A stretch of 64,000 bases of DNA from Chromobacterium alkanivorans (GCF_016937655.1 NZ_JAFHKL010000003.1:411798-475797), one strand, 5' to 3'. Numbered from the stretch's first letter, positions 35,301-44,390 are shown. Translations and numbers: made by a program. Notes: generated from the letters alone by a model not told the origin.

Positions 35301-37329
35301 GCTCGGCGTTGACCGCCTGCTGCTGGCTGGCATTGCCCTTGCTGCTGCTCTTGGTGATGTTGAAGGCGGTGCCGCTGCGCTGATCGGTGCGGGTTTGCGA
35401 TTGGTTGACCACGCTGTCGATGCTGATGTCGCCGCTGCGGCTGATCGCCACCGCGTCCCGCTCGCCGCGGGCGCGGCTGCCGGCGATGGCCACGCTGTCG
35501 CCGTGCAGCGTCAGCTTGCCGCCGGCGGTCAGATCGCTGCCGGTGTTGACGGTGTCGGTCTTGCCGTTGTCGCGGTTGCCGCCGCCGCCGATGCCGCCCC
35601 AGTACACCTGGTCGTTGCGTTGGCTGTTCTGGTTCGTCGTCTGCTGCACGCCCAGGCCGAGCGCGCCGCCCGCATCCAGGGAGGCGTCGCGGCCGGCGGC
35701 CAGCTTGGCCGCCTTGGCGTCGATATCGCCGCTGGCGCGGATATCCAGATCGCGGCCGGCGCGCAGCTGGCTTTGCGCCAGGCGTTGCTCGCTGGAAGCG
35801 TGATCCCAGGAACCGGTTTCCAGGCTGGCGCCGTCGTTCTTGCGATTGCCCCTATCGCTGCGGGTATCGGTTTCCACCACGCCACTCAGCTTCACGCCGC
35901 CGTCGGCCTGCAGGCGGATGTCCTGGCCGGCGCTGACGCTGCCGCCGCGGATGGCGATCTGGCCGCGCGGTTGCGCGCCGTCCGTCGCCTGGTTATCCGC
36001 CGCCGTTGCCGCCGCGGTCAGCGTGGCGTCCTGCTCGGCGCGGATGCGCACGCCTTCCTGGCGCTGGCTGCTTTCGCTCTGGTCGCGGTTGTAGGCCCAG
36101 GAGTTTTTCCAGGCGTGATTGCTGCTGCTGGACGCGCTGTCCGCCAGCTGGCTGTCCAGCGTCAGATCCTTGCCGCTGAGCGCCACATTGCGGCCATTGA
36201 TGTCGGTGGCGGCCAAGGTCGCCGCGTCGCCGGCGCTGAGGCTCACATCGTCGCGCGCGCTGATCACGCTGTGCTTGATGCGGGTGTCGCTGCCCTTGCT
36301 GGCGGTATTGGTTTCGCCGGTTTTCCAGATGAACCAGCTCTCGTCGTGGCCGCTGTCCTGGGTGGTGGAGGTTTCCGCCCGGCCGCGGCTGTCGATCTGC
36401 CGCGCGGCCAAGGCCACCTTGCCTTCGCTGGCGCGGATCTGCGCGCCTTCCAGCGCCAGCTTGCCCTGACGCGCGTCCACCGACACTTCCTGCGCGCCGT
36501 TCAGGCTGCCGCCCACATTGACGCCGGCGCCGTCGGCGGTGCTGATGATGTTGATGCGGCCGGCCTGCATCGCGCCCAGGAACACGCTGTCCAGCGAGCC
36601 CACGCCCTCGGGCGCCTTGTCGCTGCGCAGCACCTTGGCGTCCTGGCCCTGGTAATCCACCAGGTTGAAGCCGGCGCGGACATTGAGTTGCTCGCGCGCG
36701 GCCACATTGCCGCGCACGTCGATGCGCGGCGCGATCAGATCCAGCACGTTGACGCCGCTCAGGCCGGCGCCGTTGACGCTGAGCGCGTTGCCGTTCATCG
36801 CCGCCTGCAAGGAGGCGATGGCGCCGTTCTCGATATTGGCGTTGCCCACCAGCAGCGATGCGCGCGGGGTGTTGATGAAGCCGCAGCCGCTGCAGGTGAT
36901 GCCGTTGGGGTTGGCCAGCACGTAGTCGGCGGCCTTGCCGAACACTTCCTGCCTGCCCAGCAGCAAGGACGGATTGCGGCTGATCACTTCGTTCAGAATC
37001 ACGCTGGCTTCGCGTCCGCCCAGCTGCGCGTTGGCGCCCAGCTGGCCGGCCAGCTGCGATTGGCCGCCGGTGGCGGAGTTGTTGAACACCGCGCCCGGCT
37101 TGCCGACGTTGAAATCCTGGTACTGGTTATGCGACAGGCCCGCGGCGCTGGGCGCCACGATATTGACCACCGCCGCGCCGTTGGCGGCGTTGCTCACCTG
37201 CGGCTGCGCGCCGCTGCCGCCGGCGACGATGCCGGCCGCCATCGCGGCTTCCGCCGCCCAAAACGCCAGGGTCAGCGCCGCGGCCACTTTCCCCGTTACC
37301 GATAAGCCGAAATTTATTTTTTTCTTCAT
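32392..37329 (-). CDS. Two-partner secretion exoprotein (FHA/hemagglutinin-like)
   Basis: A 1645-residue TpsA. A Sec signal peptide (MKKKINFGLS...AAMA, residues 1-31) is followed by the TPS domain (about 32-280) with NQYQDFNV, the canonical NPNGI at 140-144 and the pair Cys146/Cys149. The rest is a long beta-helix of degenerate repeats rich in Gly, Asn, Ser and Asp (motifs such as GDVALQGDK and AGGDLSFSQAN). An RGD triplet is near residue 1194. The C terminus ends in GKAPLIRAEHQNTPTVVQGGIQSK (as several pieces) with no VENN motif or toxin domain, so adhesin or hemagglutinin rather than contact-dependent inhibition effector. The start at 37329 is preferred over an upstream ATG at 37347. It is secreted by the TpsB encoded just upstream. 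Confidence 0.9.
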   Translation of the reverse strand: MKKKINFGLSVTGKVAAALTLAFWAAEAAMAAGIVAGGSGAQPQVSNAANGAAVVNIVAPSAAGLSHNQYQDFNVGKPGAVFNNSATGGQSQLAGQLGANAQLGGREASVILNEVISRNPSLLLGRQEVFGKAADYVLANPNGITCSGCGFINTPRASLLVGNANIENGAIASLQAAMNGNALSVNGAGLSGVNVLDLIAPRIDVRGNVAAREQLNVRAGFNLVDYQGQDAKVLRSDKAPEGVGSLDSVFLGAMQAGRINIISTADGAGVNVGGSLNGAQEVSVDARQGKLALEGAQIRASEGKVALAARQIDSRGRAETSTTQDSGHDESWFIWKTGETNTASKGSDTRIKHSVISARDDVSLSAGDAATLAATDINGRNVALSGKDLTLDSQLADSASSSSNHAWKNSWAYNRDQSESSQRQEGVRIRAEQDATLTAAATAADNQATDGAQPRGQIAIRGGSVSAGQDIRLQADGGVKLSGVVETDTRSDRGNRKNDGASLETGSWDHASSEQRLAQSQLRAGRDLDIRASGDIDAKAAKLAAGRDASLDAGGALGLGVQQTTNQNSQRNDQVYWGGIGGGGNRDNGKTDTVNTGSDLTAGGKLTLHGDSVAIAGSRARGERDAVAISRSGDISIDSVVNQSQTRTDQRSGTAFNITKSSSKGNASQQQAVNAELKSDTNLTILSAKDVAISGSQVRAGGELNVAANGDIKVAASQTRDTVKSKDTELALRGVGEITGDKQYRGGVRIEHSSSSVDRDATQNQAATLSGDKVALNAQGDLTVTGSKLNAGAGGATLGGQNVSLNAAQDTVKEGKSSSVTGGGLYIDAGLDKTGVALGVDQKNSRSQSDSSTAQVSAINSKGGVSIVAGNGDGDIRNQGAQVKADGDIKLAGGRIDNQAANSTQKTTTDSSHWGVEVGVNADYSGVTRPLVAAGEKVAKGDVAGAAGAAGNLGAANLGVDLGVKAGVGSETRQSSTAQASSLNGGNIKVDAKAGLSDQGTQYQAGNTVDIKADSHQFSAAANTQSQSGSKTEADVGVRVYTTTGEDVNVKAAGSGSTVTSASSSSSAVTGGIRAGNGVKVEVDNNAAYQGVAIAGGKGAASVSAGGDLSFSQANNTSSSEQRTVGGKANLAITTSPIEGGGKNVGGSGGVAVNVDKQQAKSSTAVTGGVDADAGVALTAGGKLALQGDKIASRGDVALQGDKVEFKAAESSADKSGSQWGFDLKAGGSQSNGQEKASQGFNVGAGGNYASTDESSRSQAGGSVVSGGQASIAAGSGGIRLSGTQVQGDGAKLNSQGDIRLESAQSSSQRNNWSVAGNIGGGNKASSDKENGQIKPDSTKNVHDVKAGLDVKVDQQDKLSNANATVIAKQQVELNAEGNATLAGANVSGKTVNGQVGGKLALESRQDRDNSVKVDVSLGVNSSNGKEASLVDQAADKAGPLKDKVKEKGTELVNAASDKVKEKYDSLAFNKGLKEDTTNAVSFNASSETVTLPEQPTSGPAKSGTLDTLARKGGNTLKDKLLNAQDKGTELKADVDVSVKRDNSVGTVTGIAGVDGVTLQVGGKTQLTGATISSANGKVDLGESKVETADIATERYNGGGGVKLNSTPSGILKQAVSDVTSGKAPLIRAEHQNTPTVVQGGIQSK

Positions 37330-37474
37330 GATTTGAGTCCCGTTCATTCAGAGAACAAGCAGATCCGGTCCAAAACCGTCTATCCAAGCCACCCATGTTC
37401 CGCGGGCTGCGCCGGCCTGCCAGCCGGACTCGCCCACAATGAAACATACGTTTGATTTCGAATCTACGTCTCTT

Positions 37475-37504
37475 TTTAAATCAATTCAAATGAAATACTG
37501 CCAA
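37475..37504 (-). promoter_or_regulatory. Possible own promoter of tpsA
   Basis: On the minus strand TTGGCA (37499-37504) and TTTAAA (37475-37480) are 18 bp apart in the AT-rich gap between tpsB and tpsA. An 8-bp hairpin TTAGTCGC/GCGACTAA (37511-37530) lies just upstream of it. Together they suggest tpsA can be transcribed separately from tpsB or that the intercistronic message is processed; neither is proven. Confidence 0.4.
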
Positions 37505-37575
37505 TATCGCTTAGTCGCTTTCGCGACTAATTTCTTTCAAAAAATCTTCACATCAAAAAATAAATGACAAAATCA

Positions 37576-39285
37576 TCACCAGGAAACCGCCACCCTGGCG
37601 AACAGCTGATGGCCTTCCTGCTGCCAGCCGGCGGGCTTGTACAAAGGCCGGCTGTATTCCAGATCCAGGCTGGCCTTGCGATAGCTGAAGGCCAGGCCCA
37701 GGCTGGCGCCGGCAATGCTCTGCCACTGCAGAACCGAACGGTTCGGCAACACCCGGCCGCCGTCCACGCCTATCCTCGGCGTTACGCCTACGCCGGCCAC
37801 CTCGAAACGGCGCGACAAGGTGTTGCGCCAGAACCAGGCGGTTTCCCCGGCCAGAAAGTTGCGGCGGAAGCCGCGCACCGCGCTGGCGTCGGACACGTCC
37901 ATCTGCTCGACGCCGGGCAGATAGTCGCGGCTGGTCTGCCCGGTCAGCGCGCTGTTGAGCTGGTAGGGGCCGCCGGGCAAGCCCAGGCTTTGCAACCAGT
38001 TCAGCGAGGCCTTCCACTTGGTGAACTGCGGATTGGGGCCGTCCGGCACGCGCGGGTCCGGCGCATTCGCCCCCAGCCAGCGCGTGCCGCGCTGCACGCC
38101 GGCGTCGGCGATCAGCACGCCGCCGCTGAGCAGCTGCAAGCGCGACAAGCCCAACTCGGCCACGCTCAGCGTGGGGCTGGACACCCCGTACTCGACATCC
38201 TGAATGTAATTTCGCACCCGCTTATGGATCAGCTGCGCCATTAGCGAGGTGGTCTGGTTCTGACCCCTGCTCAGCACCCGGTCCACGCGCAGGCCGCTCT
38301 GCGCGGTGCTGCCGGACAGTTGCACCACATTATTGGGAAGCTGCTGCGTGTTCAGATAATCGGCGCGGCTGATGAAGCCGCTGAAAGTCCAATAGCCGTA
38401 AGGCAGAGAGTAAAACAGCGATTCGCTGCGGCTGTGCCGCACCGCGTTGTCGTCGCTGGTGCGCTGCGCCGACACGCTGACGAAATCGGACAAGCCCAGC
38501 GGGCTGTCCCAGGACAGGCCCACGCCGGCCTGTACCCGGCCGGTGTTGTCGCGGCCGGTGTTGTCGGCGTTGAAGCTCAGCCGCCACGGCGCGTCCTGGT
38601 TGTTGCGCAGGCTGAGGATGGAGCCGCCGACGGTTTCGCCGGGCAGGATGTCCAGCGTCGCCTTGCTGGACGGCAGGCGGTTGGCCTGATCCAGCCCCTG
38701 GTCCGCGTCGTGGATGTTCAGCGGCCGGCCGACCACGCCGGGAAACAAGGCGGCCGGATTGCTGCGCCGGTCGTCGCTGACGATTTTCTCCACCCGGCCT
38801 TCGTGCACGCGCAAGGTCAGCACGCCCTGCTCGTCCGGCCCTTCGGCCGCCACGCGCGCGGCGATATAGCCCTTCTTTAGATAAAGCTGGGTCAAGGCGC
38901 GGCTGTAGCGGTTCAGCTCCTCGTTGTTCAGGCAGTCGCTGGCCAGTTCGCCCAGCGAGGCCACTTCCTTGCGGCTCAACAGCTTGATGCCGGCCAGGCG
39001 CACGCCTTTGACGCGCAGGCAATCCAGCTCGCTCATGTCCGCCGCTTGCGGCCGCCGCATCATATTGCTGTCCGGCTGCATTTGCCGCAGCCTATGCTGC
39101 TGGATGATGGCGTCGAAGCGGCGACTGTTGTCCTGCAACAGGCGCCGCGAATCGTTTTCCATTTGTTGATGCATGCTGCCAGACATGCCGGGCACCTCCG
39201 CGGCCTGCGCCGCCATGCCCCAACAAACGATCCCCGCCATCTGCCAGAGCCGAGCTGGAGATGGTTTTTTATATTTAATCATCAT
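37576..39285 (-). CDS. TpsB outer-membrane transporter (ShlB/FhaC family)
   Basis: A 569-residue outer-membrane partner for the exoprotein. A signal peptide (MMIKYKKP...GMAAQA, about residues 1-28) precedes a charged N-terminal helix, then two POTRA domains (about 85-235) with SELDCLRVKGVRLAGI and GVLTLRVHEGRVEKIV. The beta-barrel domain (about 250-569) contains the family motif LRVDRVLSR and the L6-loop VRGFRRN (VRGYR-type tip), and ends in an aromatic residue (VAVSW), the signal recognised by the Bam machinery. It lies 246 bp upstream of tpsA on the same strand, the usual TpsB-TpsA order. Confidence 0.92.
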   Translation of the reverse strand: MMIKYKKPSPARLWQMAGIVCWGMAAQAAEVPGMSGSMHQQMENDSRRLLQDNSRRFDAIIQQHRLRQMQPDSNMMRRPQAADMSELDCLRVKGVRLAGIKLLSRKEVASLGELASDCLNNEELNRYSRALTQLYLKKGYIAARVAAEGPDEQGVLTLRVHEGRVEKIVSDDRRSNPAALFPGVVGRPLNIHDADQGLDQANRLPSSKATLDILPGETVGGSILSLRNNQDAPWRLSFNADNTGRDNTGRVQAGVGLSWDSPLGLSDFVSVSAQRTSDDNAVRHSRSESLFYSLPYGYWTFSGFISRADYLNTQQLPNNVVQLSGSTAQSGLRVDRVLSRGQNQTTSLMAQLIHKRVRNYIQDVEYGVSSPTLSVAELGLSRLQLLSGGVLIADAGVQRGTRWLGANAPDPRVPDGPNPQFTKWKASLNWLQSLGLPGGPYQLNSALTGQTSRDYLPGVEQMDVSDASAVRGFRRNFLAGETAWFWRNTLSRRFEVAGVGVTPRIGVDGGRVLPNRSVLQWQSIAGASLGLAFSYRKASLDLEYSRPLYKPAGWQQEGHQLFARVAVSW

Positions 39286-39346
39286 CGGATTCGTAACTAT
39301 TTTTAAATAAAGGAAAACAGAAATTCCATGACGCGTCCAGACTAAT

Positions 39347-39361
39347 GAGAATAATTATCAA
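39347..39361 (-). promoter_or_regulatory. Fur-box-like site upstream of tpsB
   Basis: On the minus strand the site reads TGATAATTATTCTCA, which matches the 7-1-7 Fur pattern TGATAAT-N-ATTATCA at 13 of 14 specified bases. It lies 62 bases before the tpsB start. It suggests iron-dependent repression of the secretion system; Fur binding is inferred. Confidence 0.7.
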
Positions 39362-39431
39362 ATAATGACACTATTACCCAGCCTTGATGCCAGCCTTGCG
39401 GCGTCAGTGCAACACAAAATGCAATTCAAAT

Positions 39432-39458
39432 AAAAAAACCCGGCCAAAGGCCGGGCTT
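39432..39458 (-). terminator. alr terminator
   Basis: CCCGGCC (39439-39445) and GGCCGGG (39449-39455), with an A run on the left that gives a U run on the minus strand. It lies about 50 bases after the alr stop. A second hairpin, TTCTGAAA/TTTCAGAA (39476-39495), lies directly between it and the stop codon and may protect the mRNA end. Confidence 0.8.
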
Positions 39459-39508
39459 TCCGCTTAGTCGTTTGATTCTGAAATATCTTTCAGAAGATCA
39501 GAAAAAAC

Positions 39509-40576
39509 TTATTCGAACACAAAGTGGGCGCGCTTGATATTGCACAGCAATTCATAAGCAATACTGCCGGCGGCGGCGGCCACCTCGTTGACCGACACCG
39601 CGTCTCCCCACAGCTCCACCTCGCTGCCGATGCCGGCGGCGGGCAAGTCGCTCAGGTCCACGGTGATCATGTCCATCGACACCCTTCCGATGATGCGCGA
39701 ACGGCGGCCGTCCACCGCCACCGGGCTGCCGCTGGACGCCAGCCGCGGATAGCCGTCGGCGTAGCCGCCGGCGATCAGGCCCACCCGGGTGGGCCGTTCG
39801 GTGACGAAGTTGTTGCCGTAGCCGATAGGCTCGCCGGCGGCCAGCTCGCGCACGCCGAAAATCCGGCTGCTCAACCGCATCACCGGCTTCAGCGCGTCGC
39901 CCTGCGGGAAGCCCGCCGGCAAGGGGCTGGCGCCGTAGAGCAGGATGCCGGCGCGGCCCCAGTCGCGGCGCGAGCGCGGATGGCACAGGATGCCCGCGGA
40001 ATTGGCCACGCTCTCCTCGCCCGGCAGACCCGCCGTAGCGGCGTCGAAGGTTTCGATCTGCGCCAAGGTCATCGGCACCGTCGGCTCGTCGGCGCGCGCG
40101 AAGTGAGTCATCTTGACGATGCTCTCCGCCTTGCCGCTGGCCTGCAATCTTTCCCAGGCCGCGCGGTAATGCTGCGGCAGGAAGCCCTCGCGGTGCATGC
40201 CGCTGTCCAGCATCAACCAGACCTGGAACGGCGCGGCCGGCTGCGCGTCTTCCAGCATGCGCAACTGCTCTTCGCTCTGCACCACCAGCCACAGCCGGTG
40301 ACGTTCCACCTCGGCCAGTTCGGCCGCCTCGAACACCCCTTCCAGCAACAGGATGGGCGCGCTCACGCCGGCGGCGCGCAGCTGCAGCGCTTCCTCCAGG
40401 CAGGCGACGGCGAAGCCGTCGGCGACATCGGCCAGCGCCTGGGCGCAACGCGTCGCGTCGTGACCGTAGCCATTGGCCTTCAGCACCGCCAATACCCGCC
40501 CGCCGTGCTGGCGCTTGGCCAGCAGGTAGTTGTCGCGCAGGTATTGGGTGCGTACGGTGGCGATCAGCGGCCGCAT
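39509..40576 (-). CDS. alr: Alanine racemase (catabolic type)
   Basis: A 355-residue PLP enzyme. Lys33 in VLKANGYGHDA binds PLP, and Tyr253 in IGYGNNFVTE is the second catalytic base. SMDMITVDLSDLP completes the family. It begins two bases after the dadA stop, so the pair is an operon: DadA oxidises D-alanine and this racemase supplies it, as with catabolic dadX. It may also serve wall synthesis if no other racemase exists, which this window cannot show. Confidence 0.93.
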   Translation of the reverse strand: MRPLIATVRTQYLRDNYLLAKRQHGGRVLAVLKANGYGHDATRCAQALADVADGFAVACLEEALQLRAAGVSAPILLLEGVFEAAELAEVERHRLWLVVQSEEQLRMLEDAQPAAPFQVWLMLDSGMHREGFLPQHYRAAWERLQASGKAESIVKMTHFARADEPTVPMTLAQIETFDAATAGLPGEESVANSAGILCHPRSRRDWGRAGILLYGASPLPAGFPQGDALKPVMRLSSRIFGVRELAAGEPIGYGNNFVTERPTRVGLIAGGYADGYPRLASSGSPVAVDGRRSRIIGRVSMDMITVDLSDLPAAGIGSEVELWGDAVSVNEVAAAAGSIAYELLCNIKRAHFVFE

Positions 40577-40578
40577 GC

Positions 40579-41886
40579 TCAGGCGCCCGCCACGGCCGGC
40601 CGCGCGGCCGGCACCACCAGGGTTTCGCCCTGCTTGGCGTAGCGCTGCATGGACAGACCGTCCAGGCTGATCTCCGGCTTTGCGCCGGTGATGATGTCGG
40701 CCAGCACCTTGCCGGAGCCGGCGCCCATGGTCCAGCCCAGCGTGCCGTGGCCGGTGTTCAACGACAGATTGGCGAAGCGGGTGCCGCCGACGATGGGGGT
40801 GCCGTCCGGCGTCATCGGCCGCAGGCCGGTCCAGAAGCTGGCGGCCGGAATGTCGCCGCCGTTCGGGTACAGATCGCCCACCACCATTTCCAGCGTTTCG
40901 CGGCGGCGCGGGTTCAGCGACAGATCGTAGCCGGACAGCTCGGCCATGCCGCCGACGCGGATGCGGTCGTCGAAACGGGTGATCGCCACCTTGTAGGTTT
41001 CGTCCAGCACCGTGGACACCGGCGCGCCGGCCGGATTGGTGATCGGCACCGTCAGCGAATAGCCCTTGACCGGGTAGACCGGGATGTCGATGCCCAGCGA
41101 CTTGACCATGTCGCGGGAGAAGCTGCCCATCGCCACCACGTAGTGGTCGGCGCGCAGCAAATCGTCGCCGACGCGGATGCCGGTGATGCGCTTGCCGTCG
41201 CTCTCGATGCCGTCCACGCTCACGCCGAAGCGGAATTCCACGCCCTTGGCGCGCGCCATCTCTGCCAGGCGGGCGGTGAACAGATTGCAGTCGCCGGTTT
41301 CGTCATTGGGCAGTTGCAGGCCGCCGGAGAGCTTGTGCTTGACGCCGGCCAGCGCCGGCTCCACTTCCGCGCAGCCGTCCCGGTCCAGCACCTTGAAGTC
41401 CACGCCGCACTCCTTGAGCACCGCGATGTCCTTGCTGACGCCGTCCACTTGAGCCTGGCTGCGGAACAGCTGCAGCGTGCCGCCCTGGCGCGCCTCGTAG
41501 CCGATGCCGGTTTCGGCGCGCAGCTCTTTCATCTTGTCGCGGCTGTATTCGGCCAGACGCATCATCCGGCTCTTGTTCACCGCGTAAGCGTCTTCATTGC
41601 AGTTGGCCAGCATCTTGGCGATCCACTGCAACTGGTAGAGACTGCCGTCCGGCTTCACCGCCAGCGGCGCGTGGCGCTGGAACAGCCATTTGGCCGCCTT
41701 CAGCGGAATGCCCGGCGCGGCCCAGGGCGTGGAATATCCGGGGGAGATCTGGCCGGCGTTGCCGAAGCTGGTTTCCAGCGCCACGCCCTCCTGACGCTCC
41801 AGCACCGTTACCTCGCAACCCGCCTTGGCCAGATACCAAGCCGTGGACACGCCCAGAACACCGCCGCCCAGCACGATAACCTTCAT
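40579..41886 (-). CDS. dadA: D-amino acid dehydrogenase
   Basis: A 435-residue FAD-dependent membrane-associated dehydrogenase that oxidises D-alanine to pyruvate and ammonia, passing electrons to the respiratory chain. The N-terminal Rossmann motif is [51 protein letters not shown] (in parts) and the C-terminal [15 protein letters not shown] and [17 protein letters not shown] are signatures of DadA. Divergent from the Lrp-type gene, which is the usual regulator of dadAX. Confidence 0.95.
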   Translation of the reverse strand: MKVIVLGGGVLGVSTAWYLAKAGCEVTVLERQEGVALETSFGNAGQISPGYSTPWAAPGIPLKAAKWLFQRHAPLAVKPDGSLYQLQWIAKMLANCNEDAYAVNKSRMMRLAEYSRDKMKELRAETGIGYEARQGGTLQLFRSQAQVDGVSKDIAVLKECGVDFKVLDRDGCAEVEPALAGVKHKLSGGLQLPNDETGDCNLFTARLAEMARAKGVEFRFGVSVDGIESDGKRITGIRVGDDLLRADHYVVAMGSFSRDMVKSLGIDIPVYPVKGYSLTVPITNPAGAPVSTVLDETYKVAITRFDDRIRVGGMAELSGYDLSLNPRRRETLEMVVGDLYPNGGDIPAASFWTGLRPMTPDGTPIVGGTRFANLSLNTGHGTLGWTMGAGSGKVLADIITGAKPEISLDGLSMQRYAKQGETLVVPAARPAVAGA

Positions 41887-42022
41887 TTTCTCTCTCCGTT
41901 TGCAGCACTACATGGCTATAGTGATTTTGCGTAGTATATTAATGAAACACTGGGTTTTTTCACCAAAGTAGCGTCAGACTACAGATTTTAAAACTGCAAA
42001 CTTTCATGGATACAGTGAAAAC

Positions 42023-42511
42023 ATGAAGAAAAGTACTGGCAGCGACAAAGCGCTGGATAAAACCGACCTGAAAATCCTGCGCCTGCTGCAGAAAAACGGC
42101 CGCATCTCGATGACGGAACTCTCTGAAAAGGTAGGACTTTCCACCACGCCGTGCACCGAACGGGTGCGTCGGATGGAGCGCGACGGCATCATCGAAGGCT
42201 ATTACGCCCGCCTCAATCCGCACGCGATGGGCGCGGCGCTGCTGGTGTTCGTGGAGATCAAGCTGGAGGCCAAATCCGGCAATATCTTCGACGCCTTCCG
42301 CCGCGAAATCATGCGCATCCCGGAAATCCTGGAATGCCACCTGGTGTCCGGCGAGTTCGACTACCTGATCAAGGCGCGCATCCCGGACATGTCGATGTAC
42401 CGCAAGCTGCTGGGCGACATCCTGCTGCAACTGCCGTCCGCCAAGGAATCCAAAAGCTATGTGGTGATGGAAGAGGTCAAGGAGACTCTGCTGCTGCCGC
42501 TGGGAGAATAA
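42023..42511 (+). CDS. Lrp/AsnC-family transcriptional regulator
   Basis: A 162-residue feast/famine regulator. The N-terminal helix-turn-helix covers LDKTDLKILRLLQKNGRISMTELSEKVGLSTTPCTERVRRMERDG (residues 10-55, given as region), then GYYARLNPHAMGAALLVFVEIKL begins the RAM ligand-binding domain, with the conserved CHLVSGEFDYLIKARIPDMSMYRKLLG. Divergent from dadA with a 136-bp AT-rich gap, so it most likely activates dadA-alr in response to alanine and controls itself. Confidence 0.92.
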   Translation: MKKSTGSDKALDKTDLKILRLLQKNGRISMTELSEKVGLSTTPCTERVRRMERDGIIEGYYARLNPHAMGAALLVFVEIKLEAKSGNIFDAFRREIMRIPEILECHLVSGEFDYLIKARIPDMSMYRKLLGDILLQLPSAKESKSYVVMEEVKETLLLPLGE

Positions 42512-42636
42512 ATTAACCATTTAAAATCACTGCGTTGCATTTGATTTAAATCAAAAAAGGCTTGCATTCCCCTCCCGCCTCAGCCAAACCACAAGCAGCT
42601 GTTGCTTGAGTAAAACTACCTAGGCGGGAGATGAGG

Positions 42637-43764
42637 ATGTTCGGCTTCATGAAGGCGGTGGACAAAACCGCGGACGCGGCGCGACAGGTGCGCCAACTGG
42701 AGAGCGTGCTGGACCACGCCGACAATCTGATCATGCTGTGCGACACCAGCCGCGACAATGCGATCTTCTACATGAACAAGACCGCGCGCGACATCCTGAG
42801 CCGGCATCGAGAGATGATGAACCAGAAATTCCGCGCCGGCGTCGACGTCAACCACGCCCACGGCCACAGCATCCACCAGTTCCACCGCGACCCGGAACAC
42901 AACCGCCGCATCCTGGCCGACCTGGCCAGCCGCAAGATAGACCAGCATATCGCGATGATTCCGGTGGGCGAGGTCATGTTCAAGACCAAGGTGTTCCCGA
43001 TCTGGGACTCCGCCCATCCGGACCAGCTGCTGTGCTTCATGGCCAGCTTTCAGGACGTGTCCGCCGAAGTCCGCGCCCAGCAATTGCAAGACCAGGGCAA
43101 CCAGCGCCGCGAATTCCTGGAGGCCCGCATCAACGAGCTGTCCGAGAACATGCAGGCGATGAGCACCACCATCCAGAACGTGGCGGTGCAGACCTCCTCC
43201 GCCTCCGAATCCGCCGAACTGATGCTGGGCGAGGCCAAGAAAAGCATGGCCATCGTCAGCGACACCAGCCAGGGCATGCAGCAAGTGGGCACCATGGTGC
43301 GCCAGACCGCCGACAGCCTGGTCTCGCTGGGCCAGCGCTCGGAAGCCATCGGCCACATTGTCAACGTGATCAAGGACATCGCCGACCAGACCAACCTCCT
43401 GGCCTTGAACGCGGCGATCGAGGCGGCGCGCGCCGGCGAGATGGGCCGCGGCTTCGCCGTGGTGGCGGACGAGGTGCGCAAGCTGGCCGAGCGCACCACC
43501 AAGGCCACCCAGGAAATCGGCGACATGATCCGCGCGATCCAGGGAGAGGTGCAGCACAATGTGCGCGCCATCGAGCAGGGCCGCGAACAGGTGCAGACCA
43601 CGGAAAGCGATTTCCAGCGCGCCGAGGGCGCCTTGCAGACCATAGTCGGCGAGATCAACACCATGCGCAATTTCGTGGTGGAAATCGCCAACGCCTCGGA
43701 AGAACAGGCCGCCACCTCGCAGGATATCGCCGACAAGCTCAGCGACATCACCCGGCAGGACTGA
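42637..43764 (+). CDS. Soluble PAS-type methyl-accepting chemotaxis protein
   Basis: A 375-residue chemoreceptor with no membrane segment or signal peptide. The N-terminal region (about 10-150) has a PAS-like fold ([30 protein letters not shown]), followed by a coiled coil and the MCP signalling domain with the highly conserved hairpin tip [21 protein letters not shown] and [16 protein letters not shown]. It should cluster with CheA/CheW in the cytoplasm and sense an internal signal. The ATG at 42637 is favoured because CGGGAG (42625-42630) is then at a normal distance. No pentapeptide tether is present at the C terminus. Confidence 0.88.
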   Translation: MFGFMKAVDKTADAARQVRQLESVLDHADNLIMLCDTSRDNAIFYMNKTARDILSRHREMMNQKFRAGVDVNHAHGHSIHQFHRDPEHNRRILADLASRKIDQHIAMIPVGEVMFKTKVFPIWDSAHPDQLLCFMASFQDVSAEVRAQQLQDQGNQRREFLEARINELSENMQAMSTTIQNVAVQTSSASESAELMLGEAKKSMAIVSDTSQGMQQVGTMVRQTADSLVSLGQRSEAIGHIVNVIKDIADQTNLLALNAAIEAARAGEMGRGFAVVADEVRKLAERTTKATQEIGDMIRAIQGEVQHNVRAIEQGREQVQTTESDFQRAEGALQTIVGEINTMRNFVVEIANASEEQAATSQDIADKLSDITRQD

Positions 43765-43835
43765 AGTAAAAATGCTTCACAAGCGAAGGATGGGGCGGAA
43801 TAATGAAACGCTCCACCTTTCGCTTTGAGGCCACC

Positions 43836-44303
43836 ATGAGCTTAGCGTCCGTCCAGGCGTTTTTCGCCGCCCGTCAGCTGGACATCCCCATCATAGAACT
43901 GGACGTCAGCACCGCCACCGTGGCTGAAGCCGCCGCCGCCCACGACGTGGAGCCCGGCCGCATCGCCAAGACGCTGGCCTTCCGCCTGAACGACGGCCGC
44001 GATGTGATCCTGGTGGCGCGCGGCGACGCCCGCATCGACAACCGCAAGTTCAAGGACGCCTTCGGCAAGGGCAAGATGCTGCCGCCGGACGAGGTGGAGG
44101 CCATCACCGGCCACCCGGTGGGCGGCGTCTGCCCGTTCGGCCTCGCCACCGAGCTGCCCGTCTACCTGGACGTGTCCTTGCAGGCTTACGACGAAGTGCT
44201 GCCGGCCGCCGGCGCGGTCCACAGCGCGGTGCGCTTGTCGCCGCAGCAGCTGCACCACATCACCCAGGCCGACTGGGTGGATGTGTGCCAGGCTTTTGCC
44301 TAG
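43836..44303 (+). CDS. YbaK/ProX-type aminoacyl-tRNA deacylase
   Basis: A 155-residue stand-alone editing domain. SLASVQAFFAARQLDIPIIELD at the N terminus, the lysine of RIAKTLAFRL, LVARGDARIDNRKFKDAFG and the signature GHPVGGVCPFGLA mark the YbaK/ProX family, which hydrolyses mischarged tRNA (Cys-tRNA-Pro or Ala-tRNA-Pro types). Start 43836 is preferred, with TGAGG upstream; an upstream ATG at 43803 adds 11 atypical residues. Confidence 0.85.
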   Translation: MSLASVQAFFAARQLDIPIIELDVSTATVAEAAAAHDVEPGRIAKTLAFRLNDGRDVILVARGDARIDNRKFKDAFGKGKMLPPDEVEAITGHPVGGVCPFGLATELPVYLDVSLQAYDEVLPAAGAVHSAVRLSPQQLHHITQADWVDVCQAFA

Positions 44304-44362
44304 CAAGCGGCTTACGCTCCGCTGCGCGCCGCCCTGAGCCGCGTTGCCAAACCGATGCAAAA

Positions 44363-44390
44363 AGCCGCCGTTTGTCGCCAAACGACGGCT
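44363..44390 (-). terminator. Second hairpin in the ybaK-trpS gap
   Basis: AGCCGCCGTTTG (44363-44374) pairs with CAAACGACGGCT (44379-44390) with one mismatch and a TCGC loop. The A run on its left gives a U run on the minus strand, so it backs up the trpS terminator. It can also form on the plus strand after ybaK. Confidence 0.65.

Noticed and set aside
32413..37305. A 1630-codon open frame on the plus strand opposite the exoprotein gene
   Set aside because: It lies antisense to the FHA-like gene, consists of low-complexity His/Ala/Gly/Val sequence typical of a GC-rich antisense frame, and has no start signals or family motifs.
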